This document shows positions 58,696 through 64,000 of a stretch of 64,000 nt of DNA, in pieces. The DNA is taken from the NCBI RefSeq assembly GCF_008831285.2, contig NC_045149.1:5943500-6007499 (forward strand). The letters run 5' to 3'. The position numbers and the translations under genes were made by a program. Each line of letters starts with the position of its first letter. Positions within the stretch are counted from its first letter, which is position 1. The stretch is from Nymphaea colorata (Eukaryota > Streptophyta > Magnoliopsida > Nymphaeales > Nymphaeaceae). The notes beneath the pieces are model-generated. The model searched no databases. It saw only the letters and a list, made by a program, of their open reading frames with translations, and had not been told where the DNA came from.

Positions 58696-59769
58696 CTATA
58701 GCTCACCATTGAGAAAGGCATTGTGAACGTCAAGTTGATGCACAGCCCACTGAAAAGTTACCGCAAGAGTTAAGATTGTGCGACTGGTGGTGGGTTTGAC
58801 TACAGGGCTAAGGGTGTCAAAATAGTCAACTCCTTCTTCTTGCATGTAGCCCTTAGCTACAAGACGTGCCTTGTAACGTTCCAGAGATCCATTCGCTTTC
58901 CTTTTGACTTTCAATATCCATTTGCACCCAACAATGTTTTGGTTGGCAGGTTGAGGAACAAAGGTCCAAGTATGGTTGTCAATAAGAGCGTTATATTCAG
59001 TATGCATGGCTTGAACCCAGTGAGGGTTGGATTTGGCTTTGGCGTAAGACGTTGGTTCAAGAAGGTCGAGAGATTGAGTGAGAAAAGCAGCAGGTAAAGG
59101 ATGGACAGTAGATGTGAGAACCTTGGGTATTTTGAGGCCGTTCATGGAGCGAGTGGTCATAATGTGAGTGCGGGCAGGAGGGGCAGTTGGAAAAGGGATA
59201 GGGGAAGGTGACGGCTCAGGAATGGGTGATGAGAGAGATGCAGCTTGAGATGGGTCTGAGTTGATAGGAGGCAGCACGTCGGAACAATTGGTGGGCTGGT
59301 CATGTCTTTCATCATGGTTCTCACTAGAGTGTTGAAGGTCGATGGCTGGTGAAGGAGGAATGTAGGAGGAGGTTATGGGAATGAGTATAAAAGTATGAGT
59401 TTGGGAGGTAGAGAATGATTTTAAATCAGATCCATTGGAATCATTTTGGAAAGGAAATTTATGTTCATCAAAAATCACATTTCGAGAGATAAGAATTTCG
59501 TCCATCTTTTTGTTCAAACATAGGTATCCCTTGTGTTTGCTACTATATCTGACAAAAACATGTTCCTCGGTTTTGAAATCTAGTTTGTTTTGGCGGTAAG
59601 GCCAAAGGTTGGGATAACATGCGCAGCCAAAAACTTTAAGGAAGGTGAAATCCGGTCCGAGGCCATGGAATATTTCAAAAGGGCTTTTATGGCCAGTAAT
59701 ATGAGAGGGTAACCTATTAATCAAATATACAGCAGTGGCAAAAGCACAAGACCAAAATTTTTGAGGCAT
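58696..59769 (-). pseudogene. copia B integrase C-terminus, linker and start of reverse transcriptase
   Basis: The 357 codons include FWSCAFATAVYLINRLPS, LKVFGCACYPNLWPY and KGYLCLNKKMDEI (integrase C-terminal region). A Ser/Pro-rich linker follows, then WTFVPQPANQNIVGCKWILK, YKARLVAKGYMQEEGVDYFD and QLDVHNAFLNGEL (reverse transcriptase). It ends at a stop just before the MDQPP part of the same domain. Confidence 0.88.
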
Positions 59770-59814
59770 ATGAGTGTGACTTAAAAGACATAAGCCAGTT
59801 TCTACTATATGTCT

Positions 59815-60111
59815 CTATTTGCATTCAGCGGCTCTATTTTGTTCATGCGTGTGAGGGCATGAAACACGATAGGATATTCCTGCAGCATCAAGAATGGGTT
59901 TGAGTGCTATGAACTCACCTCCTCCATCAAATTGGAAATATTTGATTTTTCTTTCAAAAAGGTTTTCAGCTTTGTTTTTGAAGTCAGAAAATGCAGCCAC
60001 CACATCAGATTTGTGAGTTAAGAAATATATCCACGTGAACTTCGTGTGAGCATCAATAAAGTGAATATAATATTTGAATCTATCAAGCTTAGAACAGGAG
60101 CAGGACCCCAC
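59815..60111 (-). pseudogene. copia B integrase core
   Basis: FIDAHTKFTWIYFLTHKSD carries the first catalytic Asp and YFQFDGGGEFIAL the second. The Glu region reads HEQNRAAECK, where H.QNG..ER.H is usual. A stop follows at 59812-59814, after which the frame resumes at 59769. Confidence 0.8.
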
Positions 60112-60560
60112 ACATAAGAGTAAATTAAATCAAGAGGCTTAGAAATAGTATGAGTTGAAGTAGTGAATGGTAAAGCATGAAACTTTCTCCGTAGGCAGTC
60201 AATGCACACATGAGGTTTAATATGTCCATATGAAGGTAATCTAAAACGACTAATGACTTGCTGAACCACACGGTAGGCGACATGTCCTAGACAACTATGC
60301 CATTGATCAACCGACATTCTTTCGCCAAGGAAGACGTCCTTATTGCTCACGTTCAACTTATTGCATCCTACATCATCAAATTTAAAACAGTAAAGGCCAT
60401 TTTGACTTAGTCCTCGAAAGAGTTCTCTCCTTGTCTCCAGATCCTTCACAATACAAACATGAGGGTAAAATTCCATAATAGCATTATTGTCATTGGTAAA
60501 TTTACGAACAAAAATCAAATTTTTAGTAATGCGAGGAACATGTAATATGTCCTTAAGCAA
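60018..60560 (-). pseudogene. copia B pre-integrase domain
   Basis: DILHVPRITKNLIFVRKFTN leads to WHSCLGHVAYRVVQQVISR and CIDCLRRKFHALPF, the His-His-Cys-Cys zinc-binding part that precedes the integrase core. The frame then changes near 60110. Confidence 0.8.
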
Positions 60561-60841
60561 GAATCTGGAATCATTTTTGTAAAGTAAGAGGAACCATGGT
60601 TAAGAATGTGCAGACCTGTGCCATTTCCTACGTGCACCCTTTCCTTCCCTTCATAACGGACATGCTCAGATAATGCGTTCAGATCATTTGTCACATGGTG
60701 TCTGGCCCCGGAATCTGGATACCACATTGTGTCGTTCATTCCTGCATGAGAAGCATAAAGGGCACCAGGTGGAGAAATATCCTTATTGGCAGCATGTTTT
60801 GATTGTCGTTTTCCTCCATTTTTGGTCATCTTGAAGCACAT
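60515..60841 (-). pseudogene. copia B protease region (frameshifted)
   Basis: It contains MWYPDSGARHHVTNDL, the aspartic protease site DSGA with Arg in place of the usual Thr after it, and VHVGNGTGLHILNHGSS. The frame is lost near 60570 and pre-integrase continues in another frame. Confidence 0.8.
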
Positions 60842-61027
60842 CTTGGCTGAATGGCCTGGTTTATCTCAGTATTGACAAACCACCCGATAATTTCTGTTGT
60901 GCTTGTAAGAGGCCCCTCCTCCTCCACGGTTGTTGTTCCTAGTACTGATTTTTGGTTGACTATAAGAAGGACTATTCATGTGTAAGAAATTGATGGTTGG
61001 ACCAGTATCAATCTCTGCTTCTTTCAG
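60842..61027 (-). pseudogene. copia B gag zinc-knuckle region with stop
   Basis: After the gag stop the frame continues through RNNNRGGGGASYKHNRNY to VCQY*DKPGHSAKMCF. The second Cys codon of the C-X2-C-X4-H-X4-C knuckle is TGA, so the nucleic-acid-binding motif is destroyed. Confidence 0.75.
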
Positions 61028-61681
61028 CTAAGATTCATGTGTTAACAACATACTATAGAGATCAGTTAAAGACAAAGGATCAGATCTAGTGGCTATAGAT
61101 ATCTTAAAAGCATTGTATTCCAGTGGGAGTGCTCTTAAGATATGCAAGACTAAATCATATTCAGCCACTGGTTTTCCTGCCATGGATAATTGATGACCAA
61201 TCATCGTTGCCTTATGTATTAGTTCATCAATACTGTTTGTCCCTTTCTTTAAGACAACAAGTTGTTCTCTCAATTGCATCACCTTAGATGTAGAATGTGC
61301 AGCATAGGTGTTTTTCAATCTCGTCCACACTTCATAGGATGATCTTAATCCCACAACTTGAGAATGAACAAGTTCCAAAAGAGATGAAATGATCCATCCA
61401 AGTAACAATTGATCCATTCGCAACCATTCAATATAAGCAGGGTTGAGAACTTCCTTACCTTCACTGAGGATTATCTCAGGCGGATGAGTCTTGGTTCCAT
61501 CAATAAAGCCCTTCAGACTGTATGAGACGAGGAGAGGCTGCAGCTGATTTTCCCATAACATATAGTTATCAGAGGTGAGTTTGACAGTCAATAGATGTTG
61601 TAGACTGGTTGGCGCAGGGGTATTCAATAGAGCAGCATCTTGAGGTGAATCGCATGTTGCAGATGAGTTAGGTGATGTCAT
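61028..61681 (-). pseudogene. copia B gag (capsid part), ends at a premature stop
   Basis: The start ATG at 61681 is the first after the leader. The 217 codons contain LTSDNYMLWENQLQPLLVSY (gag N-terminal motif), SSYEVWTRLKNTYAAHSTSK and MQLREQLVVLKKGTNSIDEL, as in plant copia gag. It stops at LLTHES with TAG, although the same frame goes on with LKEAEIDTGP. The protein would form the virus-like particle. This piece alone lacks the zinc knuckle. Confidence 0.85.
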
Positions 61682-62044
61682 GATCTCAACACAAGAGTAA
61701 CTTACAACGAAAAGAGGAATAAGAGGAGCACACGGCTATGACAGCAGGGAAGAAACAGAGCAAGACGTCTTCTAGGGACAGGCGGACGTTCAAAAATCCA
61801 TAACGCCTTAACACCAATGCCAAAAATTCTCAAAATTGGTGGAGAGGATCTTCAAAGACAAACAAATCCAGAGAGCTCTTGGTTGACACCTTTCGTCGCC
61901 GGAGCTGGTAACGCCAAGGAAAACTGTAACAGGTTTTCTGGCACTCTGGCTAAAAAAAAAAATGCTCTGTTTTGGAATTAGCTCGATCTCCCGTCCCTCT
62001 GCAGAATTGTATCCAGTCACTCGCAGAAATTTCCTTTACGAAAA
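61682..62044 (-). other. leader of copia B
   Basis: This is the untranslated stretch between primer site and gag. It contains a segment (about 61820-61900) related to the leader of copia A. Confidence 0.6.
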
Positions 62045-62060
62045 CGTGGCTCTGATACCA
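62045..62060 (-). other. primer binding site of copia B
   Basis: TGGTATCAGAGCCACG on the minus strand begins immediately after the 5' LTR and matches the 3' end of initiator Met tRNA. Confidence 0.9.
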
Positions 62061-62429
62061 TGTTAAAGATAAGAGAATAGAAAGATTTTGTAAAGGCATT
62101 TATAGAGGTTCAGTATAAACCCACAGCCTCTTCTCTCAATCACAGCTTCTTGCTGAGTTGAGGTTCCATTATGCTTTTATAGATGTACAAATCTCAACGG
62201 GTCTGTGATTATATTTTTGGAATACACCATTGACGTTAATTCCTTCCTTTTTGAATTGGGCGTATCTTCCTTTGCTGGTGTAGACGTTTTGTCCATTTCC
62301 TTTGCTGGTATAGCTGTTGAGTTTTCCCTCCTTGATTTGGTCCTTGCACACTTCTTGCCTTTTGTCATGCCTTGTGTCATGCTCATTGCCTTTGCTCATA
62401 TAGTCGTTGAGTTTGTCCTCCTCTTCACA
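62061..62429 (-). repeat. 5' LTR of copia B (369 bp)
   Basis: It holds the promoter side of the element. It is shorter than the 3' LTR by one 43-bp block. A short reading frame (62169-62399) is shared with the other LTR. Confidence 0.93.
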
Positions 62430-62434
62430 GTATT
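62430..62434. repeat. target-site duplication of copia B, right
   Basis: GTATT is identical to 55703-55707. Confidence 0.9.
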
Positions 62435-63435
62435 AACTTTAATGCTTGTAAATTAAATATATAAAAACTCTATCTCTCTCCCTCTCCATGTTTACTTGAC
62501 GTTAAATGACTTTTTTATATAAAAATTCTTCCTAAGAACTTCAAAGAAACCATTCCAAGAAAAAGGTTACAATGCCGAATTAAATTTCATTCTCCCATTT
62601 CTTGACCTTATATAGTACAAGAGAGACAAGTCTGTGCAACGGGCTCAGGTACCCGATGGGTACCTGGTACTTGGCCCGATCGGGTTTGGGCTAAAAAAAA
62701 CCGGCTTGGGCCTGCCCGATGGAGCTCAATTCGGCCCAAATATTTTTTTATTTTTTTATTTTATTTCTTAATCATGTATATTTATTATTAAAAATATATT
62801 TTATATTCAACTTTTATTTTATATCTAAAAAATATTTTTTTTATTTTAATCGGGCCAGACCGGGCTGAGCCTGGGCTCGGATATCGCGTATCAGGCCCGG
62901 CCCAGGCTCAGGTTTCGGGCATCGGGCCAACCCAAGCCCGACTTTTATGGGACCGAGCCAGGCTGGGTTGGCCCGATGCCTAGGTCTAAGCAGGGGCAAT
63001 TTTTTTCTTTATCATATTTGGTTTTCAAAGTCTTTAGTTGTGCCCGTGTAACCCATCTCTTAACCTTTGAGTCTGGCTACCCTTTTGAAATGGTGGATTG
63101 ATGCCAACATGCACATTTCAAATACGCTAAAATAACGGACTTCAAATCATATGAACATGACAAAGTTGTTTGGGCTAAAAGTTTGTGTTTCAATGAAAAC
63201 GAAAAACTTCATAAACAAGCTTCAAGATTTTTGAGTAAGGCAAAAGACACTTAATTGTTAGCACATACGAATATTTTCACAATGAACTGAAGACAATTTT
63301 GTCGAGTCAATCGTAAAGCTACTGTTTAGCATCCATGACAAATGTACCTGTGTTTGCAAAACCTGGTATGGTATAAAAAAAAATCCACCTAAATAATTTT
63401 GGTACTAATAAATAATTACCAATTTAGATATATTT
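62435..63435. other. intergenic DNA with a GC-rich fold-back segment
   Basis: Between about 62630 and 62990 an AT-rich centre (TTTTTTTATT...) is framed by GGCCCGAT/ATCGGGCC-rich arms such as GGCCCGATCGGGTTTGGGC and CATCGGGCCAACCC. This resembles the ends of the hAT-like element at 36280. It is probably another GGGCC-rich MITE, but its exact ends and target duplication are not clear. The rest shows no gene. Confidence 0.45.
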
Positions 63436-63552
63436 AAACATCAATTGATGATTTACTTAGTATTGCTAATTATGAAACATCAATTGATGATTTACTTAGT
63501 ATTGTTAATTATTAAACATCAATCGATGATTTACTTACTATACAGATATATA
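63436..63552. repeat. three tandem 39-bp repeats with a palindromic core
   Basis: The units start AAACATCAATTGATGATTTA at 63436, 63475 and 63514. CATCAATTGATG is a perfect palindrome in the first two, and the third has one change (CATCAATCGATG). Confidence 0.9.
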
Positions 63553-64000
63553 TTTTTACCATATCCACTTGTTTGGGTATCTATATTTTGGATTCTAATT
63601 TAGATCTGAATTCAAACGTAAAACATTCTATACCATATCTGAATTTGAAATGCAAATTCATAATCTAAATCCGATCTCAATCCAACTTTTAAAATGAATC
63701 CAAACCACATTATAGTAAAAGATATTTATTGAAAATTATATACAATCCAAATCTGAATCTTATAGGATGTCATTTCTTATATCTGAATCCGATTCAAATT
63801 CTTAATTAGATGTCAATTTTTTTTTCTCATATCCTTTTTCCTGCAGATATTGGATCTATGTACATCCCTAGATGCCGCTAGCACAATATTTTGATGTTCA
63901 CATGGGTTAGATTTTTATCGGATCTTGGAAACACTAGAACGTCTTCCCAAAAGTACTGCATACCACATCCAAATCCAGTTACATTCTTTTTTCCAAATTT
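63553..64000. other. AT-rich DNA, no gene seen
   Basis: It is rich in ATCTGAAT/AAATCCAA-type words like those at 11.3-12.0 kb and 50.1-50.3 kb. No element boundary is visible. Confidence 0.4.

Larger units (their letters stand above)
55708..62429 (-). mobile_element. complete Ty1/copia retrotransposon B with 5-bp target duplication
   Basis: Both LTRs (55708-56119 and 62061-62429) begin TGTGAAGA and end TCTTTAACA on the minus strand. GTATT flanks the element on both sides (55703-55707 and 62430-62434). The primer site TGGTATCAGAGCC borders the right LTR and a GCAGGGGGA polypurine tract borders the left one. Gag, protease, integrase, reverse transcriptase and RNase H follow in copia order on the minus strand. 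The coding region is broken by stops, frameshifts and a 1.4-kb nested insertion, so it is not autonomous. The LTRs agree closely except for one 43-bp length difference, which implies a fairly recent insertion. Confidence 0.95.

Noticed and set aside
62045-62060. tRNA-like sequence (initiator Met complement)
   Set aside because: Only the 3' tRNA complement used as retrotransposon primer site is present. There is no cloverleaf, so no tRNA gene is called. The same holds for 27603-27614 and 36157-36171.
55816-62456. Short plus-strand open frames in both LTRs of copia B (55852-56217, 62205-62456)
   Set aside because: They are shadows of the minus-strand LTR frame; nothing supports a separate gene.

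Overview
This window is nuclear DNA from a flowering plant. The evidence is one multi-exon gene with canonical GT-AG introns that matches a plant-specific chloroplast envelope protein, plus Ty1/copia retrotransposons with initiator-Met-tRNA primer sites, hAT and PIF/Harbinger-type elements and long AT-rich intergenic DNA. The species cannot be fixed from the sequence. There is no bacterial, organellar or viral gene set.

The only host gene I can support as intact is on the minus strand at about 15.2-23.4 kb. It is an orthologue of DLDG1, the nuclear CemA/PxcA-like chloroplast envelope protein. Seven coding exons join without a frame error into 425 codons, and a probable 5' UTR exon lies about 1.9 kb upstream. 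Its introns carry long GA, TA and TG microsatellites and small duplications.

The rest is a graveyard of mobile DNA. From the left: (1) a minus-strand copia element (about 1-5.48 kb) whose protease-to-reverse-transcriptase block lies inverted inside it; (2) intergenic DNA with a probable gypsy LTR ending near 8.5 kb; (3) the DLDG1 gene; (4) an LTR with primer site at 27.2-27.6 kb and a heavily decayed plus-strand copia polyprotein to about 33.1 kb; (5) a short minus-strand LTR element without polymerase genes (33.83-41.50 kb), whose right LTR is split by a 5-kb hAT-like element, itself split by a 3.9-kb LTR-bounded insertion; (6) a PIF/Harbinger-like element at 46.89-48.79 kb carrying a fragment of a PPR gene; (7) several small hAT-type MITEs of one family; (8) a complete copia element at 55.71-62.43 kb with both LTRs, primer site, polypurine tract and a perfect 5-bp target duplication, its pol gene broken by stops, frameshifts and a 1.4-kb nested insertion that shares termini with the MITE family; (9) a GC-rich fold-back sequence and a 39-bp tandem array at the right edge.

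The genes do not form an operon or pathway. DLDG1 acts in the chloroplast envelope, and all other recognisable coding sequence is transposon-derived or a captured fragment. I found no convincing new molecular system. The most interesting items are the PPR-carrying PIF-like element, the three-level nested insertion with target duplications at two levels, the inverted pol block, and the dispersed family of CAGKGGCGGAGC-ended elements.
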